Assembly: GCF_016612505.1 (NCBI RefSeq)
Contig: NZ_JAENRR010000034.1
Span: 1 to 53,213 of the forward strand
Direction of reading: 5' to 3'
Source: Carboxylicivirga marina
GTDB lineage: Bacteria > Bacteroidota > Bacteroidia > Bacteroidales > Marinilabiliaceae
DNA length: 53,213 bases
Shown here piece after piece: positions 34,840 to 44,438 of the stretch; the first letter of the stretch is position 1, and every line of letters begins with the position of its first letter. The position numbers and the translations under genes were made by a program. Below the pieces are notes generated by a model. It did not search any database. It had not been told where the DNA came from and saw only the letters and a list, made by a program, of their open reading frames with translations.

Positions 34840-36162
34840 TTATTTAATGACAGGTCGGCCTATGCTGTAATATGTATAACCAAACTCTTTCATTTCCTCA
34901 GGATCGTATATGTTTCGCCCATCAAAAACAATTTTGTTTTTCATCAGCTTATCCATCACTTTGTAGTTAGGTACTCTAAACTCTGGCCACTCGGTAATCA
35001 AGATTAGCGCATCGGCGTCGATTAATACATCATATTGGTCTTCGCCATAAACAACGGTATCACCAAGTTGATGTTTTGCTTCATCCATTGCTACCGGATC
35101 ATATGCCTTTACTTTGGCTCCAAGTTCGGTTAATGCTTTAGCAATGACTACTGCAGGAGCTTCTCGCATATCATCGGTGTGTGGCTTGAATGATAAGCCC
35201 CACATAGCAAATGTTTTTCCCTTAATATCAGGAAAATGAGCTTTAATTTTCTTAACCACCACCTTCTTCTGATCGTCGTTCACATTTTCAACTGCCTCAA
35301 GAATTCGAAGGTTGTAATTGTTTAATTGAGCTGTTTTGATGATTGCCTTTACGTCTTTAGGGAAACATGAGCCGCCGTAACCAGCTCCGGCATAGATGAA
35401 TTTATTGCCAATTCTTGAGTCAGAACCAATACCCCGTCGAACATTGTTGACATCAGCACCAACAATTTCACACAAGTTGGCAACGTCATTCATAAAGCTA
35501 ATTTTTGTTGCTAGCATGGCATTGGCTGCATATTTTGTCATTTCGGCCGATGGGATATCCATAAACAATATTGGATGTCCATTTAATACAAATGGTTTGT
35601 ATAAGCGGTTCATTATCTTTTCGGCACGTTCCGATTCGACTCCAACCACAATTCTATCGGGTTTTAGGAAATCTTCAATGGCATTTCCTTCTTTTAAGAA
35701 CTCAGGGTTAGACGCCACATCAAAATCCATATCAATGCCACGCTTTTCAATTTCATCCTGAATAGCAGCTTTAACTTTTTTAGCCGTCCCGATTGGTACA
35801 GTGCTTTTGGTTACCACTACCATGTAATGGTTCATATGCCTACCAATTTGACGAGCTACTTCAAGTACATGACTCAGATCAGCGCTGCCATCTTCGCCCG
35901 GAGGTGTGCCAACAGCAATAAAAATGGCCTCAGAGTGTTCCAGACTTTCTTTTAAGCTGGTGGTGAAATGAAGTCTGTCTTTTTCAACATTATTAAGAAC
36001 CATTTGATCGAGACCAGGCTCGTAGATAGGAATGACTCCTTCCGAAAGTTTTTTGATTTTTTCCTTGTCAATATCAACGCATGTTACATTAATTCCTGTA
36101 TCAGCAAAGCATGTGCCCGAAACAAGTCCAACATACCCGGTTCCAACAATTGAAATTTTCAT
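34840..36162 (-). CDS. ugd: UDP-glucose 6-dehydrogenase
   Basis: Ugd oxidises UDP-glucose twice to UDP-glucuronate with NAD. The 440-aa protein has GTGYVGLVSGTCFADTG (7-23), PEFLKEGNAIEDFLKPDRI (about 153-171), and the catalytic Cys in YGGSCFPKD (about 261-269). The C-terminal UDP-binding domain has FKPHTDDMREAP. It is full length and the first gene of the minus-strand nucleotide-sugar cluster. Confidence 0.95.
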   Translation of the reverse strand: MKISIVGTGYVGLVSGTCFADTGINVTCVDIDKEKIKKLSEGVIPIYEPGLDQMVLNNVEKDRLHFTTSLKESLEHSEAIFIAVGTPPGEDGSADLSHVLEVARQIGRHMNHYMVVVTKSTVPIGTAKKVKAAIQDEIEKRGIDMDFDVASNPEFLKEGNAIEDFLKPDRIVVGVESERAEKIMNRLYKPFVLNGHPILFMDIPSAEMTKYAANAMLATKISFMNDVANLCEIVGADVNNVRRGIGSDSRIGNKFIYAGAGYGGSCFPKDVKAIIKTAQLNNYNLRILEAVENVNDDQKKVVVKKIKAHFPDIKGKTFAMWGLSFKPHTDDMREAPAVVIAKALTELGAKVKAYDPVAMDEAKHQLGDTVVYGEDQYDVLIDADALILITEWPEFRVPNYKVMDKLMKNKIVFDGRNIYDPEEMKEFGYTYYSIGRPVIK

Positions 36163-36528
36163 AAGCGATTGTATTTGTGATTTGGCTTATTTTATTAAAA
36201 ATTAAAGTACGATATTATATAATATATAACAAAAGCCAAAAGTATAATTTTTATTGCTTCTTTAACTTAAAAAAATGATGTTCATTAACATGATTTTAAT
36301 TGGCTTTTAAGTTAGCCTGCCTAATAGGTTCATCTGTTCTAAAAATATTTAATTTTTGTTTATGTGAACAAGGATTAATGTGACTTGACGTAATCTTTTA
36401 TCCGCCTTATTTTTAAGAGTTGCTGATTATTTAGTTAGATGCTTTTTTACATCGAAAAAAGTTTCTACTTTTGCAGCGATTTTTTCAATATAATGTCTAA
36501 CTACTAGATTTTAAACATTTAAACAAAA
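36163..36528. other. Divergent promoter region between ugd and rpsA
   Basis: This very AT-rich spacer contains the rpsA promoter (36443-36473). No gene was found. Confidence 0.6.
36443..36473 (+). promoter_or_regulatory. rpsA promoter
   Basis: TACTTTTG at 36466-36473 matches TAnnTTTG, with an A/T-rich stretch between and a T6 run (36443-36448) at the -33 position in place of TTG. This is the common form of strong Bacteroidota promoters. Confidence 0.65.
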
Positions 36529-38382
36529 ATGGCAGAAGAAAAAGTAAATGCTGAGGAGCAAGAAAAGGCTCCTGAAGTAAAGGAAACGGTAGCTAACGTA
36601 CCAATGGAAGATTTTGATTGGGATAGCTATGAAGCAGGTGACGTCTTAGGCGGTGGTGCTTCTAAAGAAGAATTAGCTGAAATGTATGACAAAACATTGT
36701 CGACAATTTCAGAAAAAGAAGTTATCGAAGGTGAAGTTATTACTTTAACTAAGCGTGAGGTAGTAATTAACATCGGTTTCAAATCAGATGGTATTGTAAG
36801 TCGTAACGAATTCCGTTACAATCCTGAGTTAGCAGTAGGCGACAAAGTTGAAGTTTACGTTGAAAGTCAGGAAGACAAAAAAGGACAGTTAGTACTTTCT
36901 CACAAGAAAGCACGTGCATTACGTTCTTGGGACAGAGTAAATGAAGCGTTGGATAACGACGAAGTTATCAAAGGTTACATCAAGTGTCGTACTAAAGGTG
37001 GTATGATCGTTGACGTATTTGGTATCGAAGCTTTCTTACCAGGTTCTCAAATTGATGTTAAGCCTATCCGCGATTACGATATGTATGTAGGTAAAACAAT
37101 GGAATTCAAAGTGGTTAAAATTAACCCTGAGTTCAAAAATGTTGTTGTATCTCACAAAGCGCTTATCGAGGCTGAGCTTGAGCAGCAGAAGAAAGATATC
37201 ATTTCTAAGCTTGAAAAAGGTCAGGTTCTTGAAGGAACAGTTAAGAATATCACTTCTTACGGTGTATTCATCGACCTTGGTGGCGTAGACGGATTAATTC
37301 ACATTACTGACCTTTCTTGGGGTCGCGTGAATCATCCTGAAGAAATCGTTCAGTTAGATCAGAAATTGAACGTTGTAATCCTTGATTTTGATGATGAGAA
37401 GAAGCGTATTGCTCTTGGATTGAAGCAATTAACGGCTCATCCATGGGATTCATTGGATTCAGAAATGAAAGTTGGTGACATTGTTAAAGGTAAAGTGGTT
37501 GTAATGGCTGACTATGGTGCATTCGTTGAGATTGCAGCTGGTGTTGAAGGTCTTATTCATGTATCTGAAATGTCATGGTCGCAGCACTTAAGAAGCGCTC
37601 AAGACTTCTTAAAAGTAGGCGACGAAGTAGAAGCTATGGTATTGACATTAGATCGCGACGAGCGTAAGATGTCACTTGGCATCAAGCAGCTTAAGGCTGA
37701 TCCATGGGAGAAAATTGAAGAGAAGTATGCCGTTGGTAGCAAGCATTCTGCTACTGTTCGTAACTTCACTAACTTCGGTGTTTTCGTAGAAATTGAAGAG
37801 GGAATTGACGGATTAATCCACATTTCTGACCTTTCATGGACTAAGAAAATCAAGCATCCTGCAGAATTTACTGCAATTGGAGAAGCTATCGAAGTTGTTG
37901 TTCTTGAAATCGACAAAGAAAACCGTCGCTTAAGCCTTGGTCACAAGCAGCTTGAGGAGAATCCATGGGATGTGTTCGAAGGAATCTTTACTGTTGATTC
38001 AATTCACGAAGGAACAATTGTTGACATTTTCGACAAAGGTGCCGTAATTGCATTACAGTATGGTGTTGAAGGATTCGCAACGCCTCGTCACTTAACTAAA
38101 GAAGATAATTCTCCTGCTAAAGTTGATGAGAAGCTTGATTTTAAAGTAATTGAGTTTAATAAGGCTGCGAAGCGTATTATCCTTTCTCACTCACGAACTT
38201 TTGAAGATGCTAATAAGTCTGAAGAAGTAGCTGCTAAGAAAGCTGCCTCAAAAGCAACTAAAAAAGGTGTGAAGAAGTTGAATGATAACTTAGAAAAGAC
38301 TACTTTAGGTGATATTTCTGAATTAGCAGCACTGAAAAATCAGTTAGAAGCTAACGAAGGAAAACCTGAAGGGGATAAGTAA
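36529..38382 (+). CDS. rpsA: 30S ribosomal protein S1
   Basis: S1 binds mRNA and helps it dock on the 30S subunit. The 617-aa protein has an acidic N-terminal extension (1-60) and six consecutive S1 OB-fold repeats (about 65-550). Recurrent signatures are GVFIDLGGVDGLIHITDLSWG, GAFVEIAAGVEGLIHVSEMSW and GVFVEIEEGIDGLIHISDLSW, each followed by an IALGLKQL-like block ending in PW. A Lys-rich tail follows. Codon use is cleaner than that of its neighbours, as expected for a highly expressed gene. Confidence 0.97.
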   Translation: MAEEKVNAEEQEKAPEVKETVANVPMEDFDWDSYEAGDVLGGGASKEELAEMYDKTLSTISEKEVIEGEVITLTKREVVINIGFKSDGIVSRNEFRYNPELAVGDKVEVYVESQEDKKGQLVLSHKKARALRSWDRVNEALDNDEVIKGYIKCRTKGGMIVDVFGIEAFLPGSQIDVKPIRDYDMYVGKTMEFKVVKINPEFKNVVVSHKALIEAELEQQKKDIISKLEKGQVLEGTVKNITSYGVFIDLGGVDGLIHITDLSWGRVNHPEEIVQLDQKLNVVILDFDDEKKRIALGLKQLTAHPWDSLDSEMKVGDIVKGKVVVMADYGAFVEIAAGVEGLIHVSEMSWSQHLRSAQDFLKVGDEVEAMVLTLDRDERKMSLGIKQLKADPWEKIEEKYAVGSKHSATVRNFTNFGVFVEIEEGIDGLIHISDLSWTKKIKHPAEFTAIGEAIEVVVLEIDKENRRLSLGHKQLEENPWDVFEGIFTVDSIHEGTIVDIFDKGAVIALQYGVEGFATPRHLTKEDNSPAKVDEKLDFKVIEFNKAAKRIILSHSRTFEDANKSEEVAAKKAASKATKKGVKKLNDNLEKTTLGDISELAALKNQLEANEGKPEGDK

Positions 38383-38403
38383 TAAGTTTTAAAACAGCGA
38401 TTT

Positions 38404-38760
38404 ATGGACTTCAAGATTGATAAATTAGATGATTTTACACTGGTTCAGGTTCTGAAAGAGAAAATGGATACACATGTGGCTCCAACCCTTAAGTCAGAAT
38501 TGGTACTTTTATCTGGTAACGGCGAAAAGAATATTTTGCTTGACCTGGGTAAGTGCAACTATTGTGACTCGTCTGGTTTGAGTGCGATTTTGGTAGCCAA
38601 TCGCTTGTGTAAAAATGCTGATGGTGTATTTGTTTTAGCAGGATTGCAGCCGGCAGTTGAAAGACTAATATCGGTATCGCAATTAGATTCTGTATTGAAT
38701 ATTGCACCATCATTAGAGGATGGTATTCAAATGATACGTAAAGCTATTGAAACAGTTTAA
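38404..38760 (+). CDS. STAS-domain anti-sigma factor antagonist
   Basis: A 118-aa single STAS domain of the SpoIIAA/RsbV type. The phosphorylatable serine lies in DSSGLSA (S56/S57), and the fold order (beta start FTLVQVLKEKMDT, nucleotide-like loop LDLGKCNYCDSSG) is intact. Such proteins bind anti-sigma kinases when dephosphorylated. The kinase is not nearby; a SpoIIE-type phosphatase is encoded at 3947-5122. It lies 21 bp after rpsA, and its stop overlaps the rnz start by one base (TAATG). Confidence 0.9.
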   Translation: MDFKIDKLDDFTLVQVLKEKMDTHVAPTLKSELVLLSGNGEKNILLDLGKCNYCDSSGLSAILVANRLCKNADGVFVLAGLQPAVERLISVSQLDSVLNIAPSLEDGIQMIRKAIETV

Positions 38761-39674
38761 TGGCATTATCATTAACCATTCTTGGTAGTAATTCAGCATT
38801 ACCAACATCGGATAGATATCCTACCGCTCAGATACTTAATGTATCTGAGCGTTTTTTTTTAATAGATTGTGGAGAAGGAACGCAAATGCAGTTGCGTCGA
38901 AACAAGGTTAACTTCTCTAAAATCAATCATATATTTATTTCTCATCTACATGGCGATCATGTATTTGGCTTAATAGGTTTAATTTCTACATTTGGTCTGT
39001 TAGGAAGGCGTAAGGTGTTAACTATTCATGCTCATCAGGATTTAAAAGTTTTGTTGAAGCCGCATCTCGAGTACTTTGTTGCTGATTTGCCATATAGAAT
39101 TGAATTTAACGATTTAACGTTTGATGAACCTCGTGTTGTATATGAGGATAAAAAAGTAATGGTTGAATCAATCCCATTGTCGCATCGCGTGCCAACCTGT
39201 GGCTTTATTTTTAAAGAGAAACCGTTGCAACCGAATATTCAGAAACAGGCAATCGAAAGATTTAAACTTACTGTGCCAGAGATTGTGGCAATTAAGAATG
39301 GTGAAGAGTTTATAGGTGTAGATGGTTTACCTGTTAAGCGTAGTGAGCTGCTTCATGAGCCCAGAAAGCCATTGTCTTATGCTTTTTGTTCTGATACACG
39401 TTATTATCGGCGGATTATTCCTTTTATCACTAATGTAGATTTGTTATATCATGAAGCAACATTTCTTCATGAATTAAAAGATTTGGCAAAGAGGACCAGT
39501 CACACAACGGCTAAGCAAGCAGCAATAATTGCTAAAGATGCCAACATAGGCAAGCTTATACTTGGTCATTTCTCCAGTCGATATAAAGATAAAATGCCAT
39601 TTCTATCAGAAGCTAAAGCTGTATTTGATAATGTAGAACTTGTTTCTGATAATCAGGTTTATCATCTTGAATAA
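38760..39674 (+). CDS. rnz: Ribonuclease Z
   Basis: RNase Z trims the 3' trailer of tRNA precursors. The 304-aa MBL-fold enzyme has LGSNSALPTSDRYPTAQ at the N-terminus, the metal motif SHLHGDHVFGL (about 61-71), the exosite region, the Asp in FCSDTRYY and His in LGHFSSRY. It is full length and translationally coupled to the STAS gene. Confidence 0.94.
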   Translation: MALSLTILGSNSALPTSDRYPTAQILNVSERFFLIDCGEGTQMQLRRNKVNFSKINHIFISHLHGDHVFGLIGLISTFGLLGRRKVLTIHAHQDLKVLLKPHLEYFVADLPYRIEFNDLTFDEPRVVYEDKKVMVESIPLSHRVPTCGFIFKEKPLQPNIQKQAIERFKLTVPEIVAIKNGEEFIGVDGLPVKRSELLHEPRKPLSYAFCSDTRYYRRIIPFITNVDLLYHEATFLHELKDLAKRTSHTTAKQAAIIAKDANIGKLILGHFSSRYKDKMPFLSEAKAVFDNVELVSDNQVYHLE

Positions 39675-39791
39675 TACTTCTTTAATCTATTATTTAACAG
39701 TGCTTACTCTTGCTACCAGAATATAAAATGCTCTTTTTTTGATAGTGTATGAGGTGGAGTTGTAAAAACACCATTCGTAATTGCACTGTGT

Positions 39792-40609
39792 GAAAAAGAA
39801 ATGCAAACGCACGTGGTACCTTGTTAACTCTGGAGGATGGTTTAAATGATAAGTTCGGGAATGGTAATCTTATTTATGAAACTACGTTTGCTGGAGATAC
39901 ATTAGTGAAGTTAGAGTATGGTCAGAATGGTTTTGATCGTATGGTGCATCATGATGTTGTTTTGACCCAGCGAGGCACCTGTGCTTTCATTACTAATGTT
40001 CATGTTGATGGGCTTATTGTTGATGGAATTACTGAGTTAATCGCTTATGGTAATAAAGTATGGGAATGGGATATGACTAGCCATGTTTTACCAATAAAGC
40101 CTGGTACTGAATTTAGTCAGCCATGGGGTAATTCTATTGAAGAAGATGGGAATGGAAATTATTTACTTAGTTTTCGAAATTTATGTCAGATTTGGAAAGT
40201 TGATGCTTTGTCTGGTGAAGTAATTATGAAGTTTGGGCAAGGAGAGGGTCTGGGGTTGTCTGATGTGGATTTGCCTTTGTATCAGCATCACGCACAGTGT
40301 CTTGGGTGTGATAATTATTTGTTGTATGATAATGGTGATATTGAAAAGCGTAGTTATAGTCGTTTGATAAAATACCATATTGATAGTGAAAATCGATTAG
40401 CTAATGTTGATCATGTGGTAGAGTTGCCATCTTCATTATTTTCGCCTTTTATGAGCTCGGTTGAACAATATAATGACGGGTATATAAGTACCTCATCTAT
40501 TGCTAAAAAAGTAGCTTTTATAAATAAGGATGGACAAGTTAAGTGGACTATGCAATTTGGTGATCGAATGTTTAGAGCTCAGTTAGTCAATGTGTCAAAT
40601 GTTAGTTGA
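39792..40609 (+). pseudogene. 5'-truncated arylsulfotransferase (ASST)-like gene
   Basis: The frame opens after a stop at 39791-39793 with no ATG; the first possible start is TTG at 39821 (262 aa). The protein matches the C-terminal propeller of arylsulfate sulfotransferase-like proteins: MVHHDVVLTQRGTCAFITN, QPWGNSIEEDGNGNYLLSFR, QHHAQCLGCDNYLLYDNG and DGQVKWTMQFGDRMFRAQL. Full-length ASST proteins are much longer and start with a signal peptide and further blades, none of which is present here. The N-terminus seems lost, so this is probably decayed. Codon use is AT-rich compared with rnz. Confidence 0.55.
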
Positions 40610-40651
40610 GTATTATTTTTGTTTCTTTGTATGAAATTAAATACTGACCCA

Positions 40652-41680
40652 ATGGCATTAAAAGAACAAAAGCGCGAGATTACCATAAATGATATTGCAA
40701 AAGAGTTAAACATATCACCGTCAACTGTATCGCGTGCTTTAAATGATAATGCTAAAATCAGTGAGGCCACAAAAGAAAAAGTTAAAGCTGTAGCCCAAGA
40801 TTTAGGTTATGAGCTTAATCTGGTGGCTTCAAGCTTGTCAAAGAATAAAACGAATGTTATTGGAGTGATTATTCCCAACATTGGTTCTCAATTTTTTGCA
40901 AAGGCATTAAGTGGCATACAGGAAGTTGCTCGTGCCAATGGTTACAATGTGATTATTTGCCAGACAAATGAAAGTGTTCAGCAGGAAGTGGATATGACAC
41001 GAGTGATGAATTCGGCCAGGGTAGATGGTCTTGTTTGTTGTTTAACAATGGAGACGAAAGATGTTGGTCATTTTGATGTGTTTACAAAGAAAGGTATTCC
41101 GGTTGCTATGTTCGATAGAGTTAGTTATGCTGTGCCTGGTCCAAAAATTGTTGTCGATAATTACGAAGCAGCCTATACTGCTACCGAACATTTGATAAAT
41201 TTGGGGTGTAAGCGAGTAGCACATTTGGCAGGAACCACGTCTTCCAAGGTCTTTTGTGATAGAACTGAAGGGTTTAAAGATGCTTTGCAGAAGAATGATT
41301 TACCGTTGCTTCCTCAATACCTTTTGTCTAGCGATTTAACAGAGCAGGATGCTCGTGATGCAGTTCGTATATGGATGAATTTACCAGATAAACCTGATGG
41401 AATTGTTGCGGCTAGTGCGTCTTCTGGTTTAATTATTTCGGCAGCTGCTAAAAGTGCAGGTGTACGATTGCCCGAAGATTTGTCGATTATATCACTAGGA
41501 AATGAGCGTTGTAATGAGTTTGTAACGCCATCCTTATCTGCTGTAGATATGCCAGGTTATGATATGGGAAAGTCTGCAGTTGAGCAGCTTATAAAATGTA
41601 TTAAAAGCGAAAAAGTAGATAGCTCTATTACGCTCAAGCCTATACAATTGCTAATTCGCAATTCTTCATTTAAACATTAA
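40652..41680 (+). CDS. LacI-family transcriptional regulator
   Basis: A DNA-binding repressor of the GalR/LacI family, about 342 aa from the chosen ATG (40652; ATG 40631 is an alternative, and a TTG at 40619 is unlikely). The helix-turn-helix is ITINDIAKELNISPSTVSRALND (about 10-32), with the hinge helix LVASSLSKNKTN, followed by a periplasmic-binding-protein-like sugar domain (about 70-335). It lies upstream of the GH2/ROK/GH9/GH8 genes. The perfect palindrome at 41734-41749 downstream is its likely operator. The effector is presumably glucosamine or an oligomer of it. Confidence 0.9.
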   Translation: MALKEQKREITINDIAKELNISPSTVSRALNDNAKISEATKEKVKAVAQDLGYELNLVASSLSKNKTNVIGVIIPNIGSQFFAKALSGIQEVARANGYNVIICQTNESVQQEVDMTRVMNSARVDGLVCCLTMETKDVGHFDVFTKKGIPVAMFDRVSYAVPGPKIVVDNYEAAYTATEHLINLGCKRVAHLAGTTSSKVFCDRTEGFKDALQKNDLPLLPQYLLSSDLTEQDARDAVRIWMNLPDKPDGIVAASASSGLIISAAAKSAGVRLPEDLSIISLGNERCNEFVTPSLSAVDMPGYDMGKSAVEQLIKCIKSEKVDSSITLKPIQLLIRNSSFKH

Positions 41681-41733
41681 TACCAAAATGCTAGCTGATT
41701 AGGTGCCTTTGGCAACAATGCTTTACATTACAA

Positions 41734-41749
41734 ATGCAAGCGCTTGCAT
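41734..41749. promoter_or_regulatory. LacI-type operator
   Basis: ATGCAAGCGCTTGCAT is a perfect 16-bp palindrome with the central CG typical of LacI-family sites. It covers the -33 TTG (41744-41746) of the downstream promoter. Confidence 0.85.
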
Positions 41750-41774
41750 AAAATAAATACTTTGTGCATCTTTG
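41744..41774 (+). promoter_or_regulatory. Promoter of the GH2 gene
   Basis: TTG (41744-41746), 20 bp, then CATCTTTG (41767-41774), one base off TAnnTTTG. The predicted start is about 20 bp before the ATG at 41797. Confidence 0.6.
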
Positions 41775-41796
41775 CTCGAAACCAAAAGATATAACA

Positions 41797-44430
41797 ATGA
41801 AACTATCTGTAGAAAATAATTGGTTCCTTGTCGTTTTTGCGATTGCAATGTTGGCTTGTCAACCAGCTGTAAAAACGGATTATGTGAGTAATTTAAACGA
41901 GAATTGGCATATTCAATCAGAGGATAAAATTAATGTTGGTGGAGCTGAATTGAGCTTGCCATCGTTTCAAAGTACAAATTGGACCGAAGGTGATATTCCC
42001 GCAACGATTATGACGATGTTGATGGAAAACGGTGAGTACCCTGATTTATTTATGGGTGATAACATGGATAAGGTGGATGATGAACGCTTCAAGCAGCCTT
42101 GGTGGTATCGCAAAGCTTTTGAGCTTAATAGTTTTGATGCAAAAGCTACTTATCAGTTGCGATTCGAAGGTTTAAATTACAAGGCAAATGTTTGGGTCAA
42201 TGGAAAGCAAATTGCTGATGAAAAAACAGTTGAAGGACCTTTTAGCAGATGGACATTCAATGCAAGCGAGTATTTAGTCAAAGGTCTAAATGTTATTGCT
42301 GTTGAAGTAATTCCTCCTGTACGTGGTGATTTAACTATTGGTTTTGTTGATTGGAATCCGGCAGCGCCTGACCAAAATATGGGATTGTGGCGCGGCGTGG
42401 AATTAATCAAAAGTGGTGTTGTTTCAATTGAATCACATTTTGTGTCAACCAAACTTGACCGAAGTAATTGGAGTGATGCAGAATTAACTATTACAACTCT
42501 TGTAACTAACTATTCTGATAAAACAGAAAAGGCCTTAGTTGTAGCTAATATTGCTGGTTTAGGAACAGTTAAAAAAGAAGTTGAATTGCAAGCAGGTGAA
42601 AGCCGTGATGTATCAATCAGCGCTGTAGATGATTCGCTACTGAAAATTAAAGAAGCAAAGCTGTGGTGGCCTAATAATCTTGGCGATCCGCATATGTACG
42701 ATATGACTGTTTCTGTAAAAGTTAACGGGGTAGAGTCGCAAAGTATTGATACCCGCTTTGGTATTCGCGAAATTGAGCAATTTATTAATGCTGATGGACA
42801 TAAAGGTTGGAAGGTAAATGGACAACCATTAACCATTAAAGGTGCTGGCTGGGTAGATGATATGTTTCTGGCCGATAGTAAAGATAAGGTGATTGCTCAG
42901 GTTGAGTATGTAAAACATATGAATTTAAACTGCATTCGACTTGAGGGTTTTTGGGGAAGAGATAAGACAATATATGATGCTGCTGATGAAAATGGTTTGT
43001 TGGTGATGATTGGTTGGAGCTGTCACTGGGAGTGGGAAGCCTACTGTGGTCGTCCTGAAACTCATTATATGGCTATTACTGGGAAAGAAGAGATTGAGCG
43101 CCATGCGCAATCGTACCGCGATCAAGTGTTATACCTGCGTAATCATCCAAGTGTATTTCTTTGGGTGTTTGGAAGCGATAAGTTACCTGTGCCCGAATTG
43201 GAAGCAAAACTAAACGACTATATAACAAGTGTTGATGATTCAAGACCTATTTTAGCAGCCTGCAAGTATCAGGATTTTGGTACTGATCACTATAATCACA
43301 GTGAGGTGAGTGGTTCTACAGGCGTTAAAATGTTAGGACCTTATGGCTACGTTCCACCAGTTTACTGGTATATTGATACGATCGCAGGTGGTGCATACGG
43401 ATTTAATACCGAGACAGGTCCCGGACCACAGGTACCACCTGTTGAGAGTATCAAAAAAATGATTCCGGAAGATAAGCTGTGGCCAATTAACGATATGTGG
43501 AATTTCCATTGTGGTCGCCACCAGTTTGGTTCATTAGACAGGTATTTAAACTCGTTTAACAAACGTTATGGTGCTGCAAATACCTTGGAAGAGTTCGCAT
43601 TTAAATCTCAAATAAGTAACTACGAAGCCATCCGCCCGATGTTTGAAGCTTTTCAGTCAAATAAGTTTCATGCAACAGGTGTTATTCAATGGATGTTAAA
43701 TTCTGCCTGGCCTGAAATGTTCTGGCAGGTGTATGACTATTATTTATTGCCTAATGGTGCATTTTATGGTACAAAAAAAGCTTGTCAGCCTTTGAGTGCA
43801 GTTTATAATTACAAAGACAATAACATCTATTGGGTAAACGATTACAATACCAATGTTAATAAACAGGTACTGAGCATTGAGGTGTATGATATCCATTCGA
43901 AACTCATTCATCAAAACACGCTTTCATTAAATTTAGCTGCGCATTCATCAGGTTTAGCATACAAAATGCCAAAACTTGAAGGTCTTACTGATACCTATTT
44001 TGTTAATCTGGAATTAACAAATAAGGGTGGCGAATTAGTAGCTGATAATTTTTATTGGTTATCAACTAAAGCTGATGAAATGGCCTTTGAGGAAACTACA
44101 TGGGTTTATACGCCAGCTAAAGATTTTGCCAATTTAAATGCATTGAATGACATTGCCAAAGTGGATGTTGAAGCAAACTGGAGCCAGAAAGTCGAAGGCG
44201 ATTACACCATCTTTATATGTGAGTTGAAGAACCAAGCATCACAAATAGCGTTCTTTATCGAAGCATCTGTTCTAAATAAGAAGACCAATGAAACAATTGT
44301 TCCTGTGTTTTGGGACGATAATTATGTGAGCATCATGCCTGACGAAACAAAAGTTTTAAGAGCAAAAATTGCCACTAAACTATTGCCAAAGACTCTTGAT
44401 TTCAGAGTTAAGGGCTGGAATATGAAGTAA
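41797..44430 (+). CDS. GH2 exo-beta-D-glucosaminidase-type lipoprotein
   Basis: A secreted 877-aa glycoside hydrolase family 2 protein with lipobox MLAC (C21). A jelly-roll sugar-binding domain (about 25-215) is followed by an immunoglobulin-like domain (about 215-325), the TIM barrel (about 325-600) and C-terminal beta domains. The acid/base position in FGSDKLP is Asp461, where most GH2 enzymes have Asn-Glu, and the nucleophile is Glu539 in GAYGFNTETGPG. Ser-Asp plus this Glu is the signature of exo-beta-D-glucosaminidases such as CsxA (D469/E541), which release glucosamine from chitosan oligomers. The ATG at 41797 gives the signal peptide; a GTG 33 nt upstream lies in the promoter. Confidence 0.88.
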   Translation: MKLSVENNWFLVVFAIAMLACQPAVKTDYVSNLNENWHIQSEDKINVGGAELSLPSFQSTNWTEGDIPATIMTMLMENGEYPDLFMGDNMDKVDDERFKQPWWYRKAFELNSFDAKATYQLRFEGLNYKANVWVNGKQIADEKTVEGPFSRWTFNASEYLVKGLNVIAVEVIPPVRGDLTIGFVDWNPAAPDQNMGLWRGVELIKSGVVSIESHFVSTKLDRSNWSDAELTITTLVTNYSDKTEKALVVANIAGLGTVKKEVELQAGESRDVSISAVDDSLLKIKEAKLWWPNNLGDPHMYDMTVSVKVNGVESQSIDTRFGIREIEQFINADGHKGWKVNGQPLTIKGAGWVDDMFLADSKDKVIAQVEYVKHMNLNCIRLEGFWGRDKTIYDAADENGLLVMIGWSCHWEWEAYCGRPETHYMAITGKEEIERHAQSYRDQVLYLRNHPSVFLWVFGSDKLPVPELEAKLNDYITSVDDSRPILAACKYQDFGTDHYNHSEVSGSTGVKMLGPYGYVPPVYWYIDTIAGGAYGFNTETGPGPQVPPVESIKKMIPEDKLWPINDMWNFHCGRHQFGSLDRYLNSFNKRYGAANTLEEFAFKSQISNYEAIRPMFEAFQSNKFHATGVIQWMLNSAWPEMFWQVYDYYLLPNGAFYGTKKACQPLSAVYNYKDNNIYWVNDYNTNVNKQVLSIEVYDIHSKLIHQNTLSLNLAAHSSGLAYKMPKLEGLTDTYFVNLELTNKGGELVADNFYWLSTKADEMAFEETTWVYTPAKDFANLNALNDIAKVDVEANWSQKVEGDYTIFICELKNQASQIAFFIEASVLNKKTNETIVPVFWDDNYVSIMPDETKVLRAKIATKLLPKTLDFRVKGWNMK

Positions 44431-44438
44431 ATTAAAGA

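Noticed and set aside
37599-37916. 105-codon minus-strand ORF inside rpsA
   Set aside because: Antisense shadow of S1 repeats.
39801-39816. Second LacI operator (ATGCAAACGCACGTGG)
   Set aside because: Only the left half matches the palindrome at 41734; the right half does not.
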